DNA of 64,000 nucleotides, from NCBI RefSeq assembly GCF_005490785.1, contig NZ_CP027295.1:124001-188000 (forward strand). The letters run 5' to 3'. The first letter of the stretch is position 1. Each line of letters begins with the position of its first letter. A model generated the notes under the pieces. The model was not told the origin of the DNA. It saw only the letters and a program-made list of their open reading frames with translations, and ran no database searches. This document shows, piece by piece, positions 16,160 to 24,157 of the stretch. This DNA comes from Brachybacterium sp. SGAir0954 (GTDB taxonomy: Bacteria; Actinomycetota; Actinomycetes; Actinomycetales; Dermabacteraceae). The position numbers and the translations under genes were made by a program.

Positions 16160-17437
16160 TCATCGCGCCCAGCTCGCGGCATAGCTCGGTGCCGAAGGTC
16201 GATCGATCCCTTGATCCGACCATGCCTTCTTCGCAGCACGCTTCAGCCCGTCGTTGCACTCCGGCGAACACATCCACCGTTCCCGGAACATCCAGTAGAC
16301 GTCCGGGCCGATCGCCCCCTCGCAGCGCAGACACTGGTCGCCGGCGCCCGGGTGTCCGGCCGGGCGACGCAGCGCCTGACGGAGCCACGTGGAGTAATTG
16401 AGATCTTCACCTGTGAGCGCCCTGGCTTGCTCGACGACATGCAGGGGCAACCACCCCGTCCTGCCCACGGCACGCTGCTCACGCGTCGCCGCTTCCAGCG
16501 CTTCTTGGCCGATGTCGAGCCGGTCGATCAGATCCTGTTCGGTCAGGATCTCGAGCGGCTGCCCCTTCTCGGCGAGGTCCATCGCCTTCTGCAGCTTGCG
16601 GCTGAACTCGGCGCCGGGTCTGAAGGTGCGAGGGTCGAGATCCCCGCTGACGAAGATGGTGGTCGCCTTTGTCACGCTCTTCTGCCAGGTGCCACCGTAG
16701 TGCTCAACCAGTGCATGGGCCTCGGCACGGGTGTGTAGAGACAGGGTGCCAGTGAAGACGACGCTCTCCCCCGCCAGCACGTCCGTCGCCGCCAGCGAGG
16801 AGAAGTCCCCAGCAGCCCGTGAACCGTCGCCGACAGGACGTGAGAGCGATCCTGGCCTCGTCGGGACCGAATGGATGCCCGATGGGTTAGCGAGTTCCGC
16901 GATCGAGTCGACCCCCGACCGGCCGGCGAGGGCGAGGAGGATCCGGGCGGCTTGGACTGCGTCGGCCTCGGCCTCGTGATGGGTGAGGTCCGGAAGATCC
17001 AGTGCGTTGGCGACGAAAGGCAAGGAGTACGAACCGAGCGTCAACAGTCGACGAGCGATCGGCAACGTGTCATACCAGACCGTGTCCGGGACCTCGAGGT
17101 CGAACGCGACGCTCGCCTTCCGGAACACCGAGCGATCGAAGGACGCATTGTGCGCGACGAACGGATCACCGCCGGCGAAGCTCAGCACTTCGGGGAGAAC
17201 CTTCGCCCAGGAAGGCGCACCGTCTACCTCCTTCGCGGTGATGCCGTGGATGGCCACGTTCCGAGGCGCGAAATGGTCCAGACCTTCAGGGGGCGCGATC
17301 AGCCACGAGGCGGTCTCAACGATGCCTCCATCGCGGATCTTCGCCAGCCCCACCGCGCAAGCGGATGCGTGAACCGAGTTCGCCGTCTCGAAGTCGATGG
17401 CGGTCGCGTTGAGGCCCTGCCCAGGGGCGATGTGCAT
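16160..17437 (-). CDS. DnaQ-like 3'-5' exonuclease with BRCT domain and C-terminal zinc-binding motif
   Basis: 425 residues, ATG at 17437. Exonuclease domain 10-190: ExoI AIDFETAN, ExoII VAHNASFDRSVF, ExoIII HHEAEADAVQAA, giving a complete DEDDh set. BRCT domain about 220-310 (VVFTGTLSLHTRAEAHALVE, GGTWQKSVTKATTIFV). C-terminal region has CLRCEGAIGPD and CSPECNDG, a CxxC/CxxxC pair suggesting a zinc knuckle. Exonuclease-BRCT fusions are common in Actinobacteria as repair-type proteins distinct from the polymerase III epsilon subunit; the zinc end is less usual. It is divergent from the MazG/GIY-YIG pair by 125 bases. Confidence 0.88.
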   Translation of the reverse strand: MHIAPGQGLNATAIDFETANSVHASACAVGLAKIRDGGIVETASWLIAPPEGLDHFAPRNVAIHGITAKEVDGAPSWAKVLPEVLSFAGGDPFVAHNASFDRSVFRKASVAFDLEVPDTVWYDTLPIARRLLTLGSYSLPFVANALDLPDLTHHEAEADAVQAARILLALAGRSGVDSIAELANPSGIHSVPTRPGSLSRPVGDGSRAAGDFSSLAATDVLAGESVVFTGTLSLHTRAEAHALVEHYGGTWQKSVTKATTIFVSGDLDPRTFRPGAEFSRKLQKAMDLAEKGQPLEILTEQDLIDRLDIGQEALEAATREQRAVGRTGWLPLHVVEQARALTGEDLNYSTWLRQALRRPAGHPGAGDQCLRCEGAIGPDVYWMFRERWMCSPECNDGLKRAAKKAWSDQGIDRPSAPSYAASWAR

Positions 17438-17550
17438 GGCCGGACGATACCGCCCACATGCGACATTCTGTTCTCGCGAGGTCGTTGGTGGACGGCGAAC
17501 GGCTCGAGCGATCGGCTTCGATCCTCAGCCCTGGCCATCCACACGATTGC

Positions 17551-17556
17551 TAGGTT
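17551..17556 (+). promoter_or_regulatory. -10 element of a probably leaderless MazG operon
   Basis: TAGGTT ends six bases before the ATG at 17563, and no ribosome-binding sequence lies between. This spacing puts the transcription start at or next to the start codon. Confidence 0.5.
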
Positions 17557-17562
17557 GAAGCC

Positions 17563-17883
17563 ATGACCGGCGAAGACCTGCTCGAGACCCTGCGATCCTT
17601 CATGGCCGAGCGCGACTGGGGCCAGTTCCACTCCCCGGAGAACCTCGCCAAGTCGATCTCCATCGAGGCCGCCGAGCTGCTCGAGTGCTACCAGTGGAAC
17701 GGCGACGCCGACCGCGACGAGGTGGCCGGGGAGCTCGCCGACGTGCTGACCTACGCACTCCTCCTCGCGGACAAGCTCGACCTCGACCCGGAGCAGATCG
17801 TCCGCGCGAAGCTCGAACGCACCGGGCAGAAGTACCCCGTCGAGAAGGCGAAGGGACGGAGCACGAAGTATGACCGCCTTTGA
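17563..17883 (+). CDS. MazG-like nucleotide pyrophosphohydrolase
   Basis: 106 residues, one complete all-alpha MazG/dCTPase-type domain: FHSPENLAKSISIEAAELLECYQW carries the first acidic set, EVAGELADVLTYALLLADKLDLD the second (ExxD), and the C-terminus ends KYPVEKAKGRSTKYDRL. These enzymes hydrolyse (d)NTPs or related nucleotides to monophosphate and pyrophosphate using magnesium held by the acidic residues. It overlaps the next gene by 14 bases and shares the probable leaderless promoter, so the two products are likely made together. Substrate unknown. Confidence 0.87.
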   Translation: MTGEDLLETLRSFMAERDWGQFHSPENLAKSISIEAAELLECYQWNGDADRDEVAGELADVLTYALLLADKLDLDPEQIVRAKLERTGQKYPVEKAKGRSTKYDRL

Positions 17884-19591
17884 GATCGAGGAGCTCCGCT
17901 TCACTCCGGAGTCGGTGGAGGAGACGAGGGGACGACTCCCCCGCTTCACCAATTGGCCCGTCGTCTACCTCATCGAGGACGGGCACGACATCTACGTCGG
18001 GGAGACCGGCAGTGCGGACCGCCGGATGCGGCAGCACCTCAAGTCGAAGCAGAAGGAGCACCTCAAGGAGGTGCGGATCGTCTTCGATGAGCGCTTCAAC
18101 GGCTCCGCCTGCCTGGATCTCGAGTCACTGCTGATCCGCCTGCTCGGCGGCGACGGCAAGTTCGACGTCCTGAACCGCAACGAGGGCATCACCAACCATG
18201 ACTACTTCCAGCGCAGCGAGTACAACGACACCTTCAAGGAGATCTTCGACGAGCTCCGCTCGCGCGGCTACTTCGAGCGGTCGATCCCCGAGATCGAGAA
18301 CTCGGACCTCTTCAAGCTCTCCCCGTACAAGGCGCTCAACACGGAGCAGGGCGTCGCCGTCCTCGACATCATGGAGGGCCTCGTCGAGGACCTCCGTCGT
18401 CCCGAGGTGCGCACGATCGCCGCGATCCAGGGTGATCCCGGCACCGGGAAGACGATCGTCGGCATCTACCTCATGAAGCTGATGCGGGACCTCTCCGTCT
18501 TCGACCCCACCGACGAGGTCGAGGGTGACTCGATGTTCTCCGACCTCTTCGTCGAGGGGAACCGCGAGCTGTTCCAGGGACTGCGGATCGGCCTCGTCGT
18601 CCCACAGAAGTCACTCCGCAAGTCCATCAGCAAGGTGTTCCGGAAGGTGCCCGCGCTGAACTCCACCCAGGTTCTCACCCCGTACGACGTCGCCGACGCG
18701 GAAGAGGACTTCGACGTCATCGTGGTTGACGAAGCCCACCGCCTCACCCAGCGCGGCGCCCAGGCCCACGGCACGCTCACCAAGCGGTACGGGGAGACGA
18801 CGCGCAGGCTCTTCGGGGTGGACGACCTCTCGATCAACCAGCTCGACTGGATCCGCAAGCGCTCGCGCCACACGATCCTTCTGCTCGACACTGCCCAGAG
18901 CGTCCGCCCGATCGACATCGAGCCCGAGGTGTTCGAGAAGGTCCTCGCCGAGACCCGCGAGCAGAAGCGGCTCTATCCGCTGGACACCCAGATGCGGGTG
19001 AAGGGCGGGAAGGAGTATCTCGAGTTCGCTCGCGCCCTGATCTCCGACGACCCACCCACGTCAATGCCTGACCTCGGCGACTACGAGTTCGAGCTGTTCG
19101 ACGACCTCGGCGCGATGCACCAGCGGATCCGGGAGCGCGACGCCGAGCACGGCCTCGCCCGGCTCGTCGCCGGCTACGCCTGGAAGTGGCGCAGCAAAGG
19201 CAAGAGCGGACTGCACGACATCGAGCTCGACGGCGTCGCCCTGGACTGGAACGTCTCCGACGTCGACTGGATCGCCTCGAAGACCTCCCTCGAGGAGGTC
19301 GGCTCGATCCACACCGTCCAGGGCTACGACCTCAACTACGCCGGCGTCATCATCGGCGGCGACCTCCGCATCGATCTCGACACCGGCAAGCTCGTCGCCG
19401 ACCGCAAGAACTACTTCGACGCCAAGGGCAAGGCCAACAACACCATGCGCGGCCGAACCACCTCCGACGAGGACCTGCTGCGCTACATCACCAACGTCTA
19501 CCGGGTGCTGCTGACGCGAGGGATGCGGGGGACGTATGTGTACGTCGCGGATCCATCATTGCGGACTCGAATCCGCTCCATTCTAATTTAG
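17870..19591 (+). CDS. GIY-YIG nuclease fused to DUF2075 superfamily-1 helicase
   Basis: 573 residues, start overlapping the MazG gene. Residues 25-110: GIY-YIG-type fold (VVYLIEDGHDIYVGETGSA, RRMRQHL, then E in the CLDLESLLIRLLGG helix). From about residue 185: Walker A GDPGTGKTIVG, Walker B VIVVDEAHRL, LLDTAQSVRPID, QMRVKGGKEYLEFA and the DUF2075 C-terminal part SIHTVQGYDLNYAGVIIGGDL and YRVLLTRGMRGTYVYV. DUF2075 proteins are SF1 helicase-like ATPases. Nuclease plus helicase in one chain, coupled to MazG, suggests an invader-DNA or damaged-DNA processing role; this is inference. The last codons and the bases after them are AT-richer than the surroundings. Confidence 0.9.
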   Translation: MTAFEIEELRFTPESVEETRGRLPRFTNWPVVYLIEDGHDIYVGETGSADRRMRQHLKSKQKEHLKEVRIVFDERFNGSACLDLESLLIRLLGGDGKFDVLNRNEGITNHDYFQRSEYNDTFKEIFDELRSRGYFERSIPEIENSDLFKLSPYKALNTEQGVAVLDIMEGLVEDLRRPEVRTIAAIQGDPGTGKTIVGIYLMKLMRDLSVFDPTDEVEGDSMFSDLFVEGNRELFQGLRIGLVVPQKSLRKSISKVFRKVPALNSTQVLTPYDVADAEEDFDVIVVDEAHRLTQRGAQAHGTLTKRYGETTRRLFGVDDLSINQLDWIRKRSRHTILLLDTAQSVRPIDIEPEVFEKVLAETREQKRLYPLDTQMRVKGGKEYLEFARALISDDPPTSMPDLGDYEFELFDDLGAMHQRIRERDAEHGLARLVAGYAWKWRSKGKSGLHDIELDGVALDWNVSDVDWIASKTSLEEVGSIHTVQGYDLNYAGVIIGGDLRIDLDTGKLVADRKNYFDAKGKANNTMRGRTTSDEDLLRYITNVYRVLLTRGMRGTYVYVADPSLRTRIRSILI

Positions 19592-19681
19592 ACCGAGGGT
19601 ACAAACAGACTCCTCCTTTGAATAGCTGAACACCTATTAAGTCGAGTCCAGATCGTATTGCCCACCCGCGGAGGAGCCCCC
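19592..19681. other. AT-rich junction between the two pyrophosphohydrolase/helicase pairs
   Basis: About 90 bases that are clearly poorer in GC than the flanks, with no coding potential and no convincing terminator. An 8-bp inverted repeat (19563-19570 with 19642-19649) flanks most of it. It marks a boundary between two modules and probably contains the promoter of the second. Confidence 0.35.
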
Positions 19682-20116
19682 GTGAACGCCACCCCTATCG
19701 TGCGCGTCGTCGGCGCCGTCATCGTGCGCGAAAACATGGTCTTCGCGGCCCGCCGCAACCCCGAGCGGAGCGCTGGCGGGCTGTGGGAGTTCCCCGGCGG
19801 CAAGGTGGAACCGGGAGAGACGCCGGAACAGGCGCTCGCGCGCGAACTCGACGAGGAGCTGTCCGTGACGGTCGTGGTCGGCCCTATCGTGGATCGCAGC
19901 GTGGCTTCGGTGGGCGAGAAGACCATCGAGCTCTCCTGCTACCTCGCAACACTCGCAGGAGCCGAACCCGCCGCGAGTACTGACCACGACGCGATGCAAT
20001 GGATTCCCCTCACGGAGTTGGACCAATGGGACTGGGCGCCCGGCGACGTTCCCATCATCCGCGGGCTGCCGCAGAGGATCCGCGACCTCCGCGATCACGA
20101 GAGTGAGGCGCAGTGA
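19682..20116 (+). CDS. Nudix (MutT-type) nucleotide pyrophosphohydrolase
   Basis: 144 residues from GTG at 19682, chosen because GGAGGAG lies just before it; a TTG 24 bases earlier is also open. Opens VVGAVIVRENMVFAARRNPE, then GGLWEFPGGKVE and the complete Nudix box (G, five residues, E, seven residues, REL.EEL) within about residues 34-56. Ends WIPLTELDQWDW. The pattern matches (deoxy)nucleoside triphosphate pyrophosphohydrolases of the MutT/NudG type. The stop overlaps the GTG start of the helicase gene (GTGA), giving tight coupling to the PLD/DUF3427 protein. Confidence 0.9.
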   Translation: MNATPIVRVVGAVIVRENMVFAARRNPERSAGGLWEFPGGKVEPGETPEQALARELDEELSVTVVVGPIVDRSVASVGEKTIELSCYLATLAGAEPAASTDHDAMQWIPLTELDQWDWAPGDVPIIRGLPQRIRDLRDHESEAQ

Positions 20117-23100
20117 TCCCAGCCGACCGACTCGACCCAGGCCTGTACGAACTCCTCGTCACCACCGGCCTCGCCGATCTCATCACGACCGCCGAGGCCA
20201 ATGGCTTCACCGCGTCCACGACGGACGTGGACGCGGCCGAGGTCACCCACGTCCTCACGCAGCACATCAGCACCGTCGTCGAACAAGCACTCCGCGAGGC
20301 TTCGCCGGAGCAACGCATTGACCTTGCCAACTCGGTGCTGAACGCGCTGCCACTCGCGGGGCAGCAGGGACAGGTCTCGCCCGGGCCGCGTCTGCTGACG
20401 GAAGTGTCCCGGCCAGGCGCAGTTCCGCTGGATCGGCCGGCGACGCGTCTCAGCGACGTGGCGCTCATGACCAACGCCCGCAATGACCCGCAGCTCGGCT
20501 CGGAGCTGCGCCGGGAGATGGCAAGCGCCGATCGCATCGACTTGCTGTGTGCCTTTGTGCAGTGGAGCGGGATCCGGGTGCTCGAAGCTTCCCTCAAGGC
20601 TGCTGCCGACCGCGGCGTGCCGATCCGAGTCCTCACCACTACGTACATCGGGGCGACGGACCGCCGCGCGCTGGATTACTTTGTGCGCGCGCTGGGCTCC
20701 GAGGTGCGGATCAACTACGACGCGCAGTCCACGCACCTCCATGCGAAGGCGTGGATGTTTCACCGCCACAGCGGATACACCACGGCCTACGTCGGCAGTT
20801 CGAACATGAGCCGTGCCGCGCTCGTGGACGGCCTCGAGTGGAACGTGAAGCTCTCGCGCCAGGTGACCTCGACACTGCTCGACAAGTTCGCGTCCACCTT
20901 TGACACCTATTGGGACAGTAGAGAGTTCGCCTCTTACGATCCCGACACGGACGCCGAGTACCTCGACGCGCTCCTCGCCAAGAACGGAGGCCGCGGCCGC
21001 AGCACGCTGTTCGGTATCAGCAGCCTCGATGTGCGCCCCTACCCGCATCAACAGGAGATCCTCGACGATCTCCAGTCCGAGCGCGAGACTCGTGGGCGGC
21101 ATAAGAACCTCGTCATCGCTGCGACGGGGACCGGGAAGACAGTCGTCGCTGCCCTGGACTACAAGCGGTTACGTCCGTCCGCGCACCAGCAGCCGCGGCT
21201 CCTGTTCCTCGCGCACCGCAAGGAGATCCTCGAGCAGTCACTGCGCACGTACCGTGACGTCCTCAAGGAAGAGGCGTTCGGCGAGCTCATGGTGGATGGG
21301 CATCGCCCACTGAAGGGGACACACGTCTTCGCGTCGATCCAGTCAATGGCGCGTACGCAGGAGCTCGAGCGATGGGACCCTGCCCACTTCGACATCGTCG
21401 TGATCGACGAGTTCCACCATGCCGATGCGAACTCCTACCGGCGCGTGCTGGACCACTTCACCCCGGCGGAGCTGCTCGGCCTCACTGCGACACCCGAACG
21501 GGCCGACGGCGTGAACGTCACCCAGGCATTCTTTGACGGCCGGGCCGCGAGCGAGCTCCGACTCTGGGACGCCCTCGAAGCCGATCTTCTGGTGCCCTTC
21601 CACTACTTCGGTATCGGCGACGGTGTGGACCTCCGCTCCCTGCGCTTCTCCCGCGGCCGCTATGACACCGGCCAACTGGCGCGGGCCCTCACCGGAAATG
21701 ACGCACGCGCCGCGAAGATCCTCGCGGCTGTCGAGGACAAGGTCACCGATCCACCGAGCATGCGCGCGTTGGGGTTCTGCGTCAGCGTGGAGCATGCGCG
21801 CTACATGGCACGGGTGTTCAACGACGCGGGCCTCCCGGCGCTCGCCCTCTCCGGGGAATCACACCCTGAGGAACGACGACGTGGTCTGGAAAGCCTGCGC
21901 AACGGCGACGTGACCTGCCTGTTCGCAGTCGACCTGTTCAACGAAGGCCTCGACATCCCCATGATCGACACGGTCCTCATGCTGCGACCCACGCAGTCCT
22001 CCACGATCTTCCTGCAGCAACTGGGCCGCGGCCTGCGCCGCGCGGAGGGCAAGTCCGTGCTCACCGTGCTCGACTTTGTGGGCCTACAGAACGAGGCCTT
22101 CCGCTTTGATCTGAAGTACCGCGCGCTGACCGGACTCTCCCGGAACCAGCTCCAACGCAACATCGACGAGGGATTCCCCTTCCTTCCGCCCGGCTGCCAG
22201 ATCGTCTTTGATGCGGTCGCCCAGGACATCGTGCTGAGCAACGTGAAGAAGCAGCTCAAGCTCTCCACCAAGGACCTCGTCGCGGATGTGCGCCAGCATC
22301 TGCCCGAGGATGTCGCCCCGGAGGACTACAACCTCGGCACGTATCTCGAGACCGCTGAGCGTTCCCTCGCAGATGTCTACGCCCCGCCAACGCGTACGTT
22401 CGGTGGGAGCCAGCGGGCATCGTCGTGGTCGGCGCTCGTGGACTGGGCCTTCCCCAACGCTGAGGTGCAGGGGGAACTGTCCGTCGAGGATGACGTCTTG
22501 CTCCGGCGCGTCAGGACGCTCACACACGTGGACGACGCCGACCGGATCGCCGCCTACCGTTCGCTCCTCGACGCGCCCGAGCTTCCCGCTGACGTCGACA
22601 CGAACCTGTATGCCGCGATGCTCTATTTCTCGATCTGGCCGACCGGCACACGGGGCGTACGCGCCGGCTTGGAAGAGCTGCGCTCACGACCGCCCGTCGT
22701 GCGGGAACTCCTGAACCTGCTGGAGTACAAAGCCCAAGTGGGCCGTGTGCGCCCAGAGCCCCTCGGTGGCCGCGCCTCGGCAACGCCGCTGCGCTCCCAC
22801 GCCACCTACTCGCGCGAAGAGCTACTTGCTGGGCTGGGCCTCGGAACGCGAGACACCGGGACGCCGGGCGCCATCCGCGAGGGCGTGAAGTGGCTCCCCA
22901 CCCTCCAGGCGGACGCCCTCCTCGTCACGCTCAAGAAGTCAGAGACCGACTACTCCCCCACCACGATGTATCGCGACTACGCGATCAACCAGGACCACTT
23001 CCACTGGGAATCGCAAAGCACCACCGGCACCCACAGCGCCACCGGTCAGCGCTACATCAATCACGCCTCCCGTGGCTCCGACGTCATCCTCTTCGTGCGC

Positions 23101-23256
23101 CGTGCGAAGACCGGTGACCTCGGCACGGAGCCGTACACGTGCCTCGGAACGCTCCAGTTCCAGCAAGCGACAGGGTCGAAGCCGATGCAGATCGTCTGGA
23201 AGCTCGATCGGGAGATGCCGATGGATCTGTTCTTGGAGGCAAAGGCGGCCGTGTAG
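20113..23256 (+). CDS. PLD nuclease-DEAD/DEAH helicase-DUF3427 protein
   Basis: 1047 residues. Residues 150-290: phospholipase D-type nuclease with HLHAKAWMF (HxK) near 206 and GSSNMSRAAL after it. Residues 320-660: SF2 helicase with ATGTGKTVV near 337, VVIDEFHHAD near 432, TATPERADG near 458 and QLGRGLRRAEG near 636. About 700-1047: DUF3427-type C-terminus (ALVDWAFPNAEVQGEL, GVKWLPTLQADALLVTLKKSE, TGTHSATGQRYINH). The GTG start overlaps the Nudix stop. Such proteins occur with restriction or defence genes, and the C-terminus has been suggested to read DNA. Codon use is a little less GC-extreme than in neighbouring operons, which is compatible with transfer. Confidence 0.93.
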   Translation: MIPADRLDPGLYELLVTTGLADLITTAEANGFTASTTDVDAAEVTHVLTQHISTVVEQALREASPEQRIDLANSVLNALPLAGQQGQVSPGPRLLTEVSRPGAVPLDRPATRLSDVALMTNARNDPQLGSELRREMASADRIDLLCAFVQWSGIRVLEASLKAAADRGVPIRVLTTTYIGATDRRALDYFVRALGSEVRINYDAQSTHLHAKAWMFHRHSGYTTAYVGSSNMSRAALVDGLEWNVKLSRQVTSTLLDKFASTFDTYWDSREFASYDPDTDAEYLDALLAKNGGRGRSTLFGISSLDVRPYPHQQEILDDLQSERETRGRHKNLVIAATGTGKTVVAALDYKRLRPSAHQQPRLLFLAHRKEILEQSLRTYRDVLKEEAFGELMVDGHRPLKGTHVFASIQSMARTQELERWDPAHFDIVVIDEFHHADANSYRRVLDHFTPAELLGLTATPERADGVNVTQAFFDGRAASELRLWDALEADLLVPFHYFGIGDGVDLRSLRFSRGRYDTGQLARALTGNDARAAKILAAVEDKVTDPPSMRALGFCVSVEHARYMARVFNDAGLPALALSGESHPEERRRGLESLRNGDVTCLFAVDLFNEGLDIPMIDTVLMLRPTQSSTIFLQQLGRGLRRAEGKSVLTVLDFVGLQNEAFRFDLKYRALTGLSRNQLQRNIDEGFPFLPPGCQIVFDAVAQDIVLSNVKKQLKLSTKDLVADVRQHLPEDVAPEDYNLGTYLETAERSLADVYAPPTRTFGGSQRASSWSALVDWAFPNAEVQGELSVEDDVLLRRVRTLTHVDDADRIAAYRSLLDAPELPADVDTNLYAAMLYFSIWPTGTRGVRAGLEELRSRPPVVRELLNLLEYKAQVGRVRPEPLGGRASATPLRSHATYSREELLAGLGLGTRDTGTPGAIREGVKWLPTLQADALLVTLKKSETDYSPTTMYRDYAINQDHFHWESQSTTGTHSATGQRYINHASRGSDVILFVRRAKTGDLGTEPYTCLGTLQFQQATGSKPMQIVWKLDREMPMDLFLEAKAAV

Positions 23257-23294
23257 GCCGCAGCCCCGTCGGCCGCACGCAGTGAGGGTGGACG

Positions 23295-23413
23295 TCAGTC
23301 CTCCTCGATCACGAACTTCCCCGAGGCATCGGTGAACAGCGCCGTCTACCCCGGAGTCGCGCCCTGCCGAGGGCGTCGAAGACGTGGTGCGGGAATGCGT
23401 CGAGGTCTGCCAT
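23295..23413 (-). pseudogene. Possible remnant of a small gene
   Basis: On the minus strand ATG at 23413 opens MADLDAFPHHVFDALGRAR; the frame then becomes implausible, and a different frame reads ALFTDASGKFVIEED and stops at 23295. Two plausible halves in different frames suggest a decayed short gene. I recognise no family. The rest of the interval 23257-23537 holds a weak GCGGCC/GGCCGC stem at 23245-23261 over the helicase stop and nothing else I can support. Confidence 0.25.
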
Positions 23414-23537
23414 GCGCCGAGTCTGGCTGTGGGTCGCCGACGCGGCGCCGGAACAGGGGACGTCGGCCGCCCCTGCCTGCGCGAGTACGTTGGCCGTAGA
23501 CGCAAGCACCGCGCATCACCCGAGAGAGGACACCCCC

Positions 23538-24086
23538 ATGCCCGAGTCCCCCGCTCCCACCCCTGGCCCGCTGCCCCGCGGCATCCAGCACATCGGGGTG
23601 ACGGTCCCCGATCTCGACGCCGCCACCACGTTCTTCGTCGACGGGCTTGGCGCGAAGGTCGCCTACGACGGCCTCACGCCCGAGGACGAGCCGCGCGAGG
23701 GCGAGGAGGTCGAGCGACAGCTCGGACTGCCCTCCGGGGCGGCGATCCACCGCCAGCGAATGATCGTCATCGGCGAGGGGCCGGGCCTGGAGGTGTTCGA
23801 GATCAGCGGGGAGCAGCGGGCGGCGTCGGGCCTCGCCGACTTCGGCCTGAACCACATCTCGCTGTACTGCGACGACATCGAGGGCAGCCTCGCCCGGCTC
23901 GTCGCGGCCGGCGGCACGGCCCTGTCCGAGGTGCACGGCAACAGCCGCCACGAGGACTCGCCGGGCAACGGCAGCGTCTACGTGAAGGCGCCGTGGGGGA
24001 TGCTCATCGAGCTGCAGACCATCCCCTCCGGCCACTACTACGACGAGGACTCGCAGGCCGAGGTCTGGATGCCCTCCCCGCGCTGA
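23538..24086 (+). CDS. VOC-superfamily (glyoxalase/dioxygenase fold) protein
   Basis: 182 residues from the ATG at 23538, which has GAGAGGA eight bases upstream; the frame stays open further upstream but without such a site. Two beta-alpha-beta-beta-beta halves: GIQHIGVTVPDLDAATTFFVDGLGAKVAYD and LADFGLNHISLYCDDIEGSLARLVAAGGTAL, ending VYVKAPWGMLIELQTIPSG. The HIG and E of IEL are at the usual metal-ligand positions. VOC enzymes include glyoxalases, extradiol dioxygenases and epimerases; the substrate is not evident. It stands alone between the helicase island and the dipeptidase gene. Confidence 0.85.
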   Translation: MPESPAPTPGPLPRGIQHIGVTVPDLDAATTFFVDGLGAKVAYDGLTPEDEPREGEEVERQLGLPSGAAIHRQRMIVIGEGPGLEVFEISGEQRAASGLADFGLNHISLYCDDIEGSLARLVAAGGTALSEVHGNSRHEDSPGNGSVYVKAPWGMLIELQTIPSGHYYDEDSQAEVWMPSPR

Positions 24087-24157
24087 CCGCGGCCGGCCCT
24101 CTCCGCGCCCGGTCGTAGAGTGGCAGGACCCTCCCCTCGCACCAGGAGCCCTCGCCC

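Noticed and set aside
19561-19576. tRNA T-arm-like hairpin (GCGGA-CTCGAA-TCCGC) that could mark an attachment site
   Set aside because: The loop is six rather than seven bases, no other part of a tRNA is present, and the bases encode the end of the GIY-YIG protein.
19563-19649. 8-bp inverted repeat GGACTCGA/TCGAGTCC flanking the AT-rich junction
   Set aside because: Short, 71 bases apart and without target duplication; chance occurrence is likely.
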